Below, in pieces: positions 16,417 to 25,243 of a stretch of DNA of 40,255 nt; within the stretch, counting starts at the first letter, position 1; each line of letters starts with the position of its first letter. Origin of the DNA: Opitutia bacterium (GTDB taxonomy: Bacteria; Verrucomicrobiota; Verrucomicrobiia; Opitutales; T3Sed10-336); contig PXBO01000082.1 in NCBI GenBank assembly GCA_003566885.1, positions 1 to 40,255 of the forward strand, given 5' to 3'. Under the pieces are notes generated by a model, which was given only the letters and a program-made list of their open reading frames with translations, was not told where the DNA came from and ran no database searches. Both the position numbers and the translations under genes were made by a program.

Positions 16417-19400
16417 ATGAATTCATCTTTCAAACGATCCGTCGCCTTTTGCGCGGCCCTCTGCCTTTCGCTTCACGCGTCGAGTGCGGTTGATGCGAAT
16501 GGGGTCGAAACGCCGAACGAGTTTCACTTCACCGCCGACCTCGACGGCGACGGGCGACTCGATATCGTCATCCTCGACCGCGCCAGCGGTGGCTTTCGCG
16601 TCGCTTACCAGCAGACACCCGGAGTCTGGAACTGGTTTCCGGCGCGATCCACGGGAATGAACGCCATCACCGGCGCTTCCGTCGGCCGCTGGTTCGTCAC
16701 CGACCGCGATGGGTTCGCCGTCGTATCTCCGGCGGCCAATCACGCCCACATCATTCACGCATCCGTTCCCGGAGCGCTTCCGGACGTCGAGTCGGTCTTC
16801 GGCTGGGGCATCGGTCCCTCGGCCGTGGCCGCCCCCGACATCGGCGGGGCCGGCAATACCGTTCACTCGGACCTGTGGCTGTCCAGTGTGGAAAACGGCG
16901 CGCCCTCTCCCGTACGGCTGGGCGCCCTCCGGCACAACGGGACCACTTTTTCGATCCTTGCCCAGTCTCCCTCCGCGCGAACTCCGGCGCAGGTGCGGAC
17001 CGTTCCGCTGAAGGAAGGCGGCATCGACTTCGTCGTCATGCTCGCGGTTCTCGAAGACGAGGATGACCTGTTCAACGCGATCTCCTTTGCCGAGGGAGCG
17101 GCGGATCTCATGATTTCCGAAGTTGTCCCCGCGGGATCGGAATGGACCTCGGGGCTTCTGGGACCCGGGCCGGAGCATCACGTCCTCACCTGGCGTCCCG
17201 GAGAAACCGGGTTCCTCGCCCATGCGGTGGTTGAGAATCTTCCGAATGAATTCTCGCTGGCATCGCCTGTGAGCCACGACCTCGGTACGGCCATAGGACA
17301 ATTGCACATCGTCGCCTCCGACGACGGCCCGCGCCTGGTGGTGATCGATGAAAGCGGCACCCATGCCGATGTCCACGCTTTCGACGGAACGAACCCGCCG
17401 GTTTGGTTGCAGGAACTCCAACCGGCGCCGGGCGACGTCATCACCGGGATCCTTCCGGTTGCATCCGGAGGATTTCATCTCTTGAGCAGGAACGCCTTCA
17501 TCGGAATCACGGAATCGGCAACCCTTCACACCCCGGACGGAGGACTATTTGTCGCGGGCGCGCCGGCCAATCTTCCGCCCCTTCGACCCGCCGCCCTGCG
17601 CGCGAACGTGTTCGCGTTCGGAGCGGAACCCTTCGTGGATCCGGCCGCCGTCCTCCTGGGGCGATACAGTGCGCCGGAGTGGACCTCCGACCCGAATCTG
17701 GAAGGGGACCAGTTGACTGTCGTTTCCGAGGCGTTCGAGGGATCGGCCGTCGGTCTGGGCGGAAAGACGCCGGTTTCCCTGGGAACGGTGCCCATGGGGA
17801 CCGCGTTCTCGCTCACCAATCAATACACCGGCGCCATCTCGCTCCACAGCCTGGATACCGGAGGAGGAGCGGTCGGGCCGTCGGCGGAAATCTCGCCGAT
17901 TCCCGGAATCAAGTCACGGGCGTTCTACCTGGAACTTCAACCGGTCCCGCAGAACGCGGAGGTGTACTTCCGGATCAATGACGGATCCTGGACCCAATGG
18001 TTCGGACAATCCGTTCTCGTCTACTCGAACACGTCGGTCTCGTATTTCGCGTGGGACCCCGTCGCCCTTCAACCTTCCGCCCTGAAGTCCGCTTCCTATC
18101 AATTCGAACGGCTTCCCCACGAAATCGACTCGGACGACGACGGCGTTCCCGACTTTGTCGAGGTGGCGCTCGGTCTCGATCCGCTTGGCGGGGTGGACAG
18201 CGATGGCGATGGCTTCAGCGACCTCAACGAAATTCTCGCCGGCACGGATCCGAACGACCCCGACAGCCGCCCTCTGAAAGAAGGCGATATTGAGGATTGG
18301 GACCCGGGCATGTCGGAGCGTCTCGAGGAAAACATAGCCTTCCGTATGCGCGTAGCCCCGCATCCGATCGACGGAACGACCGGAACGCGCACCACGGCGG
18401 CCGACGGAGTGCGGCTGGAACTGTACGCGCTGGACGGGTCTTCGCTCGGAGGCAATGCCGCCGTCGAATTGGACCAGCCGAACGTGATCGGGCCCGGACT
18501 GAAACTGGAGTCTGTCGTCGCAGACAACCGCCCCGGATTCGTCGCGGTCATGACCGAACCGGTCTTTCCCGTGGCCACCGCCGACGCCGACAAGGACCGC
18601 GGCCGGGAAATCGCCGGGCTCTTTGCCATCCCCGCGGCGACCTTGCCCGAAATCGACTACACGCCGGGCGGCGGAACCCTGGCCGACGAAGCCGCGGCCT
18701 GGATCGCCGCGGCAAAACTCGCCCGCGACAGCGTCGAGCGCCCGGTCGTGAGCGGAATGTGGCATGAAATCGACACCCTCGCGGCACTCCTTCTCGAGTG
18801 GAAACTCGAAACGATCTTTTTGGAGCGGGGACTTCCCGGGCTCGAACCGGGCAAGCTCACCCTCTTCGGAGGACGACGGGGCGATGCCGGACGCTTCGCG
18901 CCACGCGCTTCCGATTACGCCAATCTCCGCGAGCGCCTCTCGGACGCGCTGCCCGGTTACCTCATCGACAGCCTCTTTGAAGAAATCGCCGAAGCCGCGA
19001 TTTCCGATCCCGCCTACGAGGCACTTCGATCCGCGGCTACCGCCATTTACAGCGCCAGCAGCGCGTCCGCCAACGCGGCGGACCCCGGAACCTACCTGCC
19101 TCCCTTCGACGTTCTGCGAGCGTTTGTCCGCGGCGCTCCCCTGCCCGAGCCGTATCTCTCGGAAAGCGGCATCGATCCCGCGACGCTCGCGGCGGCGCAG
19201 GCAAGCGCGGCATCGCTGCTCGCCGGCCTGCCGCCCCGGCCCGTGGAAACCTTCACCCTCGTCGTCGAAGAAGACTCCTTCAGCGGCGGGTGCCATCGCC
19301 TGACCATCGAAGGCACCGACCAAAGCGTGAACCTCTTCTCCGCCCCCGGTCTCCCCTACGCGTCGACCGACGGATTCTCGCTCCTCCCGGGAACGGTCCT

Positions 19401-19902
19401 GGAGGTCACCGGCCATCCGGACCTCGACGAAGGCGGCTGTCCGGGAACCGACCTGGAAGTCCTCCAGGTGACCGTCATCAGTTTCCCGATACACGACTCC
19501 ATTGACGCCAACGGCAATCTGCTCCCCGATGCCTGGGAGTGGACCTTCCTGCTCGGCGAAGGCAATCCGTTCGACGACGATGACGACGACGGCTATACAA
19601 ACCTGCAGGAGCTTCTCGACGGCACCGACCCCCTCGATCCCGATTCGTACGGAATGGAAGCGGTCGACCTCGGTCCTCCGACAGTGGAAATCGTCATGAA
19701 CGGCTTTGACGATGTCGACCTGTTGTGGACGTATCCTTCGCATTACGCCCAATTCATCGAGTGGATACCGGAAAGCAGCGAAGACCTCGTATCCTGGACG
19801 CCATTACCGGCTGTCGCCGTCGAAGTGGAGCCGGGTCTCTTCTCCATGCAATTCACAGTTCCCGACGATAACTTCTTCCGCATCCGGATGGCCCTGAAAT
19901 AG
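16417..19902 (+). CDS. Giant secreted protein 3 with FG-GAP-like and thrombospondin-3 repeats
   Basis: From the ATG at 16417 the 1,161-residue product has a signal peptide (SSFKRSVAFCAALCLSLHAS, cleavage near AVDA). An ATG at 16378 overlaps the previous stop (ATGA) and is also in frame but adds a second hydrophobic stretch. Near the N-terminus FTADLDGDGRLDIVILDR is an FG-GAP/VCBS-type calcium loop of a propeller. Around 565-610 lie thrombospondin type 3-like repeats (DSDDDGVPDFVE, DSDGDGFSDLNE, GTDPNDPDS), and a second set is near 1030-1080 (DANGNLLPDAWE, DDDDDDGYTNLQE, GTDPLDPDS). The end resembles the C-terminal tail of many verrucomicrobial exported proteins (IEWIPESSEDLVSWTPL then FFRIRMALK). 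Likely outside the cell and calcium-dependent; role unknown. Confidence 0.8.
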   Translation: MNSSFKRSVAFCAALCLSLHASSAVDANGVETPNEFHFTADLDGDGRLDIVILDRASGGFRVAYQQTPGVWNWFPARSTGMNAITGASVGRWFVTDRDGFAVVSPAANHAHIIHASVPGALPDVESVFGWGIGPSAVAAPDIGGAGNTVHSDLWLSSVENGAPSPVRLGALRHNGTTFSILAQSPSARTPAQVRTVPLKEGGIDFVVMLAVLEDEDDLFNAISFAEGAADLMISEVVPAGSEWTSGLLGPGPEHHVLTWRPGETGFLAHAVVENLPNEFSLASPVSHDLGTAIGQLHIVASDDGPRLVVIDESGTHADVHAFDGTNPPVWLQELQPAPGDVITGILPVASGGFHLLSRNAFIGITESATLHTPDGGLFVAGAPANLPPLRPAALRANVFAFGAEPFVDPAAVLLGRYSAPEWTSDPNLEGDQLTVVSEAFEGSAVGLGGKTPVSLGTVPMGTAFSLTNQYTGAISLHSLDTGGGAVGPSAEISPIPGIKSRAFYLELQPVPQNAEVYFRINDGSWTQWFGQSVLVYSNTSVSYFAWDPVALQPSALKSASYQFERLPHEIDSDDDGVPDFVEVALGLDPLGGVDSDGDGFSDLNEILAGTDPNDPDSRPLKEGDIEDWDPGMSERLEENIAFRMRVAPHPIDGTTGTRTTAADGVRLELYALDGSSLGGNAAVELDQPNVIGPGLKLESVVADNRPGFVAVMTEPVFPVATADADKDRGREIAGLFAIPAATLPEIDYTPGGGTLADEAAAWIAAAKLARDSVERPVVSGMWHEIDTLAALLLEWKLETIFLERGLPGLEPGKLTLFGGRRGDAGRFAPRASDYANLRERLSDALPGYLIDSLFEEIAEAAISDPAYEALRSAATAIYSASSASANAADPGTYLPPFDVLRAFVRGAPLPEPYLSESGIDPATLAAAQASAASLLAGLPPRPVETFTLVVEEDSFSGGCHRLTIEGTDQSVNLFSAPGLPYASTDGFSLLPGTVLEVTGHPDLDEGGCPGTDLEVLQVTVISFPIHDSIDANGNLLPDAWEWTFLLGEGNPFDDDDDDGYTNLQELLDGTDPLDPDSYGMEAVDLGPPTVEIVMNGFDDVDLLWTYPSHYAQFIEWIPESSEDLVSWTPLPAVAVEVEPGLFSMQFTVPDDNFFRIRMALK

Positions 19903-19928
19903 TGAAGCCAAGCGGATGGCACTCGTCG

Positions 19929-19955
19929 TAACCACGCCTGCAAAGGCGTTGGTTA
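19929..19955 (+). terminator. Hairpin after the giant-protein run
   Basis: TAACC plus ACGCCT (19929-19939) pairs with AGGCGT plus GGTTA (19944-19955) around a GCAA loop with a single bulged T. It starts 27 bases after the stop of giant protein 3. There is no T-run, so it is not a classical intrinsic terminator, but position and strength suggest it ends or protects the transcript. Confidence 0.4.
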
Positions 19956-20010
19956 ACCGCTAATCTTCGCTAATGTCCTCTAAACTCTTGCGCGAAACAC
20001 GCCAGATTTC

Positions 20011-20266
20011 CTGGAGGGCGCGGCTCCGCCCGCGCCGCAAACCGTGCCGGACGGAAACGGCGGCGGGTTCCGGTTCGCACGCACCAAACGTCAGGAACAC
20101 CGGCCCCCGCGGCGGCGCGGGAGCGCCGCCCAGGCAACCTTTTTGTACCGGCACCGCTGGGTTGGGTTGAAACGTTTCCCGAATTATCCAGGCATACCAA
20201 AGCTCCTTTCGGAGAACTTCTGTCTCCAAGTATTGGCTCTTCGCGCCTTCGTGGCTTCGCGTGAAT
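20011..20266 (-). repeat. REP-like hairpin copy 3 and dispersed-repeat tail
   Basis: CTGGAG followed by GGCGCGG (20017-20023), loop CTCCGC and CCGCGCC (20030-20036) is the reverse of copies 1 and 2, with the stem again changed in pairs. Further right, GGCTCTTCGCGCCTTCGTGG (about 20237) is of the CTTCGTG type seen at 2789. The gap between the giant-protein run and the aminopeptidase stop (19903-20441) holds no convincing gene. Confidence 0.65.
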
Positions 20267-20441
20267 CCATGGCATCCGTATTCAGGTCTCCGCACATAAA
20301 TCCCGAGAACCCGAATTAACCGAGCGCCATTCCAATTAGGAGCTTTCTATGACGAGATGGGATGCAGGTAGATCGATCAAGTCGGCCCGGTCGCGTTGCA
20401 CCGTTGCATGCCGGCGGAACATCCGGGGTGACCGGAACTCA

Positions 20442-22829
20442 TCACTCTGCCGGTGGCGCGTTATCCTCGCTTTGTTCGCCCTGCTCTTCTTCCGCCTTGC
20501 GCGTGGCTTCCAGCATTTCGCGCATCAGGTTGCGGTGCATTTCCGGCCCGGTGAGGTCGAGGCGTTCTTCCTCGATAAGGCGCGGGAAGCGCGTCACGGC
20601 GCGGTTGGCCATGGGAAACTCCCAGTCGGGGTCGATCGTCACGTGCGCGACTTCCCTGTCGGCGACATGAAAGATGTTGATGGCTTCGGGCGTGCGCCGC
20701 CAGATCTCGGCGGGATGGCGGACCACTTCATGGCTGCCGTCTTCATAATCATAGCGCAGCACCACCGGTCCCACGAGCCCGCCCTTGTTGGCGATTTCAG
20801 TGATATAGAACACACCGCCGCGATCAAGCAGGTCGCGCTGCCAGTCTTCAAGTCCTTCGAGCATTTTTTCGAAGTCCGTCTTTTCCTTTTCGGTGACGAA
20901 ATACTCGTCATGCTCGTTGTAGAAATCGGCGAGGCCGGGCATGCGTTCGACGCGCGTGACGATGCCTTCGTCGCGATTGCGCCGCCATGTCAGGGAGACA
21001 GGCTCTTCCTCGTCCCGCGCCCGGCGCCATTCGGCTTCGCGTTCGGGATCCTTGGTCGTCGGCGTCAGCTTGCGGACATTGATGATGGCGTATTCCATGT
21101 GATCGGTGGAATAAAACCAGCCCCGCCAGAACCAGTGCAGATTCGTCCCCGCCATGTCATCCATGGTGCGAAAGAAATCGGCCGGCGTGGCGCGCTTGAA
21201 CATCCAGCGATTGGTATATTCGCGGAAGGCGCGGTCGAAGCGTTCGCGCCCGAGGATCGATTCGCGCAAGACCACCAGCGCCGTCGCCGGCATGCCATAG
21301 GCGTTGTTGCCGGCCTGGATCAGTGCGTCGGACCGCGTCATCACCGGCTGGCGTTCGCGGCTGACCATGTAATCGACCATGTTGCGCGGTTCGCCCCGCC
21401 ATGAGGGATATTCTTCCTCCCAGCGCTGTTCGGCCTGGAACTGCAGGAAGGTGTTGAGCCCCTCATCCATCCAGAACCACTGGCGTTCGTCGGAATTGAC
21501 GATCATGGGGAAATACTGGTGCCCGATCTCGTGGATGATGATGCCGATCAGCCTGTATTTCGCACGCTCGCCATAGGTCGCCTCGCCGGTTTCCTTGTCG
21601 ATCTCCGGCCGCGGGCCGTTGAAGGTGATCATGGGAAATTCCATGCCGCCGCCGATGCCCGTCAGCACCGACTGCGCGGTGGGATAGGGATAGGGGAAGG
21701 TGAATTCCGAATAGACCTCCAATGCATGCACCACCGCCTGGGTCGAATAGCGATCCCACAGCGGCATGCCCTCGCGCGGATAGAAGGACATGGCCATGAC
21801 CGGCTGGCTGCCGCCCTCCTGATGGTGGCCCATGGCGTCCCAGACGAATTTGCGCGAGGCGGCGAAGGCGAAGTCGCGCACGTTCTCGGCGCTGAAGCGC
21901 CAGGTTCGCGTGCCGTTGTCGCGTTCGCGTTCGTTCTCCGCCGCTTCATCAGGCGTGACGATAAAGATGGGGGTTTCAGCGTTGCGCGCCTCATCGAGGC
22001 GGCGGCGCTGTTCGGCGCTCAGCACCTGGCGCGGATTGCGCAACTCCCCGGTAGCGGCGACAACATGGTCGCCGGGCACCGTGATCTCGACCTCGAAATC
22101 GCCGAACTCAAGCGTAAACTCGCCGAGCCCCAGAAACTGCGTATTGTGCCAGCCGCCATAATCCGTATAGGCCGCCATGCGCGGGTGAAACTTGGCAATG
22201 GAGTAGACGGCGTTGCCGTCATCCCACATTTCGTAACCGACGCGGCCCCGGAACACGTCCTGATCGTTAACCGTGTAATGCCAGTCCGTCGAGAAAAGGA
22301 ACCGCTGGCCCGGACGCAGCGGTTCGGGCAGGTCGATGCGCATCATCGTGCCGATGACCTGATAATCCAGCGCGCGGCCGAGTTCGTCGGCAACGCGGGT
22401 GATCTTCATGGCGCCGTCAAACTCGCGCCGCTCGATCGCCGCGCGCAGAGCACGGTACTCCATCGCAGCCTCACCATCGTGGGTGACGGACAGGTTGCCA
22501 TCGGAATCGGGCGAATAGCGGCTCAGATCAAGATGCAGCCACAACTGGCTCAACGGTTCCGGCGCGTTGTTGTGATAGGTGACGGTCTGCGTGCCGGTGA
22601 CCCGGTGACTGTCCTCGTCCAGCGTCACCGAGATCCGGTAATCGGCGCGCTGCTGCCAGTAATCGGGTCCCGGCGCGCCGGTGGCCAGCCGCACGCTGTT
22701 GGGCGTTGGAAGCAGGGAATCGATCGGCCTGAAGGGGTCGTCGCCGACCTGCGCCAGCGCCGCCACCGGGCCTGCTATTATCAGAATCGCAAATATCCCC
22801 AGCACGGCGAAAAACGGACGAATCATCAT
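20442..22829 (-). CDS. Exported M1-family metallo-aminopeptidase
   Basis: The 795-residue protein carries the gluzincin zinc site HEIGH...DE near residues 430-455: two His and, 19 residues on, the Glu of WMDEG, giving HExxH-x18-E. The substrate-binding GxMEN loop appears as GGGMEFPMI. A leader (FFAVLGIFAILIIAGPVAAL, cleavage near AQVGD) sends it to the periplasm or surface. The C-terminal 250 residues are a helical and sheet tail ending in an acidic EEEQGEQSEDNAPPAE. It probably trims peptides. Two ATGs stand side by side at 22829 and 22826; the second has better spacing from a strong GGAGGGG. That strong ribosome site is unlike the neighbouring genes and hints at a different origin. The gene stands alone. 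Confidence 0.9.
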   Translation of the reverse strand: MMIRPFFAVLGIFAILIIAGPVAALAQVGDDPFRPIDSLLPTPNSVRLATGAPGPDYWQQRADYRISVTLDEDSHRVTGTQTVTYHNNAPEPLSQLWLHLDLSRYSPDSDGNLSVTHDGEAAMEYRALRAAIERREFDGAMKITRVADELGRALDYQVIGTMMRIDLPEPLRPGQRFLFSTDWHYTVNDQDVFRGRVGYEMWDDGNAVYSIAKFHPRMAAYTDYGGWHNTQFLGLGEFTLEFGDFEVEITVPGDHVVAATGELRNPRQVLSAEQRRRLDEARNAETPIFIVTPDEAAENERERDNGTRTWRFSAENVRDFAFAASRKFVWDAMGHHQEGGSQPVMAMSFYPREGMPLWDRYSTQAVVHALEVYSEFTFPYPYPTAQSVLTGIGGGMEFPMITFNGPRPEIDKETGEATYGERAKYRLIGIIIHEIGHQYFPMIVNSDERQWFWMDEGLNTFLQFQAEQRWEEEYPSWRGEPRNMVDYMVSRERQPVMTRSDALIQAGNNAYGMPATALVVLRESILGRERFDRAFREYTNRWMFKRATPADFFRTMDDMAGTNLHWFWRGWFYSTDHMEYAIINVRKLTPTTKDPEREAEWRRARDEEEPVSLTWRRNRDEGIVTRVERMPGLADFYNEHDEYFVTEKEKTDFEKMLEGLEDWQRDLLDRGGVFYITEIANKGGLVGPVVLRYDYEDGSHEVVRHPAEIWRRTPEAINIFHVADREVAHVTIDPDWEFPMANRAVTRFPRLIEEERLDLTGPEMHRNLMREMLEATRKAEEEQGEQSEDNAPPAE

Positions 22830-22836
22830 CCCCTCC
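22830..22836 (-). promoter_or_regulatory. Strong Shine-Dalgarno GGAGGGG of the aminopeptidase
   Basis: On the minus strand GGAGGGG is directly followed by ATGATG. Spacing favours the second ATG (22826) as start. It is one of very few clear Shine-Dalgarno sites in the window. Confidence 0.65.
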
Positions 22837-23033
22837 AGATTAAATTGAAAAAAAATCGCTTTCCAGGCGGCACGGGCGCCCGCCCGCTGGAACCGGTCTG
22901 AAGGAGCGCTATCATGGAAAAGAGAGTGGGAAACCGGAGAGAAAGGTCAATCACGACAACAGGTCGGCTTCAACAGGGCTTAAGGCGTGGGTGAGAACGG
23001 GCGCACGTCTCAATGGCGCCACAACGCAGGGTT

Positions 23034-23051
23034 GCACTCCTTGCGGAGTGC
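23034..23051. repeat. Small perfect hairpin in the aminopeptidase-lactonase gap
   Basis: GCACTCC (23034-23040) pairs with GGAGTGC (23045-23051) around TTGC. The 312-base gap (22830-23141) otherwise shows only G-rich and C-rich low-complexity sequence such as GGGGGGAGGGGCGC and no gene. The hairpin lies about 90 bases beyond the lactonase stop, so it could act at that transcript's end. Confidence 0.45.
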
Positions 23052-23141
23052 CTTCATCGCTGTGGTTGGGTTCGATCCTACACCGGTCGCGGGTGTGCGC
23101 AGATTGTTATGGACTGGGGGGAGGGGCGCGGCCGACTGCCC

Positions 23142-24269
23142 CTACCGGAGAAACAACACGCAGACCGGTGTCGGCGCAGGAGCGGTGTGCGGGGTGGAGG
23201 TCAGACGCCCGGTCTCGAGGTCAACGCTGAAGAGAGTGAGGTCGTTCGAACTTTGATGTGCGGAAAGGAGCCAGGCGCCGTCGGGTGTGAGTGAGAAGTT
23301 GCGGGGTTGCTCGCCGCCGCACGGTATGACCTCCAATCGCGTCAGCGCCCCGGATTCCGTGTTCCGTTCGAAGACCGCGATACTGTCGTGGCCGCGATTG
23401 GCGGCGTAAACAAAACGGCCGGCGGGATGCACGCGGACTTCCGAGGTGGTGTTCCGGCCCGTAAAGTCCTCGGGCAGCGTTGAGACCCGCTCGAATGGCT
23501 CGGCAATCCCGGTCTCGGAATTGTAGCGGCAGGAGGTGATCGTGCCGTCGAGTTCATTGAGCACGTAGAAGGATTCCCCGTCAGAAGAAAACGCGGTGTG
23601 CCGCGGTCCCGCGCCGGGCGCTACCGTGACAATGGCAGGCTCGTGCGAGCTGAGGGTTCCGTCCTCCGGATTGATTTCATAGGCGAATACGCGGTCGAGA
23701 CCGAGATCGGCGACGAAGACGATGCGGTTGTCGGGCGATATTGTGACCGAGTGCGGATGCGGACGATTTTGTCGCGGGCTGGGTCCGGCACTGCCTTCAT
23801 GGTGAATGAGACTCGCGCGCGGTCCCAGACTGCCATCCGGTTTGATAGGAAACGAAACGACGTAGGCGCCGCTGTAGCTGACTGCGATCGCCATGCGTCC
23901 GGTTTCATCGATGGCAAGGTGCGTGAGCGAGCCGCGATCCGCCAATTCGGCATTCAGTGCCGTAAGGCGTCCGGATTCCCGATCCACTTCGAATGCGCCC
24001 ACGGCGGCCGACCTCCCGCCGTCGGATGTGGTTCCCTGCGTGAGCGCGTAAACGAAGCGGCCGTTGGGATGCAGGGCAAGGAACTCCGGGTTCGGCAGTT
24101 CGGCCACCAGTTCCGGATCGGAAAGGGCACCCGTTTCGGCATTGATTCGCACGGAATAGATGCCGCGGCTCTCGCCGCCCGTGTAGGTACCGAGAAGCGC
24201 GATATGATCGTTGGCATAAGTCAGATTGAGCGCGCCGATTGTCATGAGTGAAAGAATAAAACGAAGCAT
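23142..24269 (-). CDS. Exported lactonase-family seven-bladed beta-propeller
   Basis: The 375-residue protein matches the PF10282 lactonase family, which includes cytosolic 6-phosphogluconolactonase (Pgl) and cycloisomerase-like enzymes. Typical marks are LLGTYTGGESRGIYSVRINA at the start, blade motifs HPNGRFVYAL and HPAGRFVYAANRG, the HPHSVTISPDNRIVFVADLG segment, GAGPRHTAFSSDG, and QPRNFSLTPDG. A short leader (MLRFILSLMTIGALNLTYA) suggests export, which argues against a role in the cytosolic pentose phosphate pathway. Many verrucomicrobial paralogues are exported with unknown substrates. No partner gene is close. Family is firm, substrate unknown. Confidence 0.88.
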   Translation of the reverse strand: MLRFILSLMTIGALNLTYANDHIALLGTYTGGESRGIYSVRINAETGALSDPELVAELPNPEFLALHPNGRFVYALTQGTTSDGGRSAAVGAFEVDRESGRLTALNAELADRGSLTHLAIDETGRMAIAVSYSGAYVVSFPIKPDGSLGPRASLIHHEGSAGPSPRQNRPHPHSVTISPDNRIVFVADLGLDRVFAYEINPEDGTLSSHEPAIVTVAPGAGPRHTAFSSDGESFYVLNELDGTITSCRYNSETGIAEPFERVSTLPEDFTGRNTTSEVRVHPAGRFVYAANRGHDSIAVFERNTESGALTRLEVIPCGGEQPRNFSLTPDGAWLLSAHQSSNDLTLFSVDLETGRLTSTPHTAPAPTPVCVLFLR

Positions 24270-24354
24270 GGTCGGATATGAGAATTGAGGACTATTAATG
24301 AAACTGAAATAGAACGGACGTCTTCCGGGTCCGGCGCGAGTCCGGTCGTGCGCC

Positions 24355-24927
24355 TCACTTCAGAAACCGGCGCACCCATGACGGGACCAGCGGCTCTCCT
24401 TTGCGGTCAAGCTTGCCGTTTCGGAACTCGGCCACAAATCGGAACGGCGTCCGATACTCGCTGTTATCGTAAATGGTCACTAGCGGCAGCTGTGCAATAG
24501 CACGCTCCAGATTATCAAGCGTCCGGTTGTAACGCGCGTCCAGTTTTCCGACGGGCACGTCATGCCCCCCTATTGCTACTCGATCGCGAACTCGCTGCTT
24601 CGACAAGGCTGCCGTCTTGATTCCAACAAAAATAAGATGTACGTCGAAACCGGCTTCTGCTGCGTTAGCCGCGAACGCTACTTTCTCTCCAACCGGGTCG
24701 GACAATACGGTTTCAAATACAAAGCTTCGCTTCAGGCGAACGAAATGGTCCCGAATCGCGGCAATTTCGCGCGCCGCGGGGTAAGGATCGATGCCGGTTT
24801 TGCGCGATAACACATCCGCGTTGAGGAAGGGTAACAAAAGTTCCGCCAGATACGATTCATAGAAGGTCGATTTACCCGCTCCGTTGGGCCCGGCCAGGAT
24901 AATCAATAGGGGTTTAGGCTCAGTCAT
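24355..24927 (-). CDS. Zeta-toxin-type P-loop kinase
   Basis: The 190-residue protein is a small zeta-toxin/AAA_33 kinase. The Walker A motif GPNGAGKST is at 13-21. NADV and SFVFETVLSDP follow, then the hallmark region RVAIGGHDVPVGKLDARYNR and IYDNSE. Zeta toxins phosphorylate UDP-amino sugars and block wall synthesis, but this short branch is less studied and its substrate may differ. It starts 27 bases after the ParD-like gene and is surely co-transcribed with it, giving a toxin-antitoxin pair in antitoxin-first order. All key motifs are present, so it is probably active. It is distinct from epsilon/zeta pairs, because the antitoxin is ParD-like rather than epsilon. Confidence 0.87.
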   Translation of the reverse strand: MTEPKPLLIILAGPNGAGKSTFYESYLAELLLPFLNADVLSRKTGIDPYPAAREIAAIRDHFVRLKRSFVFETVLSDPVGEKVAFAANAAEAGFDVHLIFVGIKTAALSKQRVRDRVAIGGHDVPVGKLDARYNRTLDNLERAIAQLPLVTIYDNSEYRTPFRFVAEFRNGKLDRKGEPLVPSWVRRFLK

Positions 24928-24954
24928 CGGTGTTGCCGGGGTAACCTGGACCGT

Positions 24955-25233
24955 TTACTTTCCGCGCGAATATCGTCCGGAGGTTCGGGCAATCACCGCT
25001 TTCGCCCTCCGTTTCCCTTTGGCAGTTTCCACGACGGATAGGGCGGCATCAAGATCCTTCCGTAATGCCGTCTGCATCACGCGAGCCTGTGCCGGATACG
25101 AAAGCACGCTTTCCATCACCCGGCCAACCTCCGCCCAGTGTTCAATCTGCTGGGGCGGCGACCGATGAAAGAGGTCTCCCTCCTGTTTCGCCTGCTCGAC
25201 TAATTCGTCACTCAGCCGCACGGATTTGCTCAT
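24955..25233 (-). CDS. ParD-like antitoxin
   Basis: The start at ATG 25233 gives 92 residues beginning MSKSVRLSDELVEQAK, the ribbon-helix-helix opening of the ParD_like family (PF11903). QIEHWAEVGRVMESVLS is also typical. The C-terminal half (ALRKDLDAALSVVETAKGKR) is the likely toxin-binding part, with a basic tail. A longer start at 25251 would fall inside the palindromic operator, so it is rejected. It probably represses its own promoter by binding the palindrome just upstream and neutralises the zeta-type toxin encoded next. Confidence 0.82.
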   Translation of the reverse strand: MSKSVRLSDELVEQAKQEGDLFHRSPPQQIEHWAEVGRVMESVLSYPAQARVMQTALRKDLDAALSVVETAKGKRRAKAVIARTSGRYSRGK

Positions 25234-25243
25234 ACATTCAATT

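Noticed and set aside
17914-19752. 612-codon minus-strand frame opposite giant protein 3
   Set aside because: Mirror of a gene with a leader and calcium repeats; it has no leader or known domain.
7710-19902. Tc-type insecticidal toxin complex made of the giant genes and the RHS protein
   Set aside because: No SpvB/TcdB domain, no TcA-like pore-forming region and no linkage to the RHS gene 11 kb away; similarity is limited to general calcium-loop repeats.
20349-21404. Plus-strand frame with an AGGAG-like site before ATG 20349
   Set aside because: After about 30 codons it is wholly antisense to the aminopeptidase; the site looks accidental.
21519-22901. 460-codon plus-strand frame opposite the aminopeptidase
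   Set aside because: Mirror image of the M1 gene, which carries HExxH and a leader; the plus frame has no recognisable motif.
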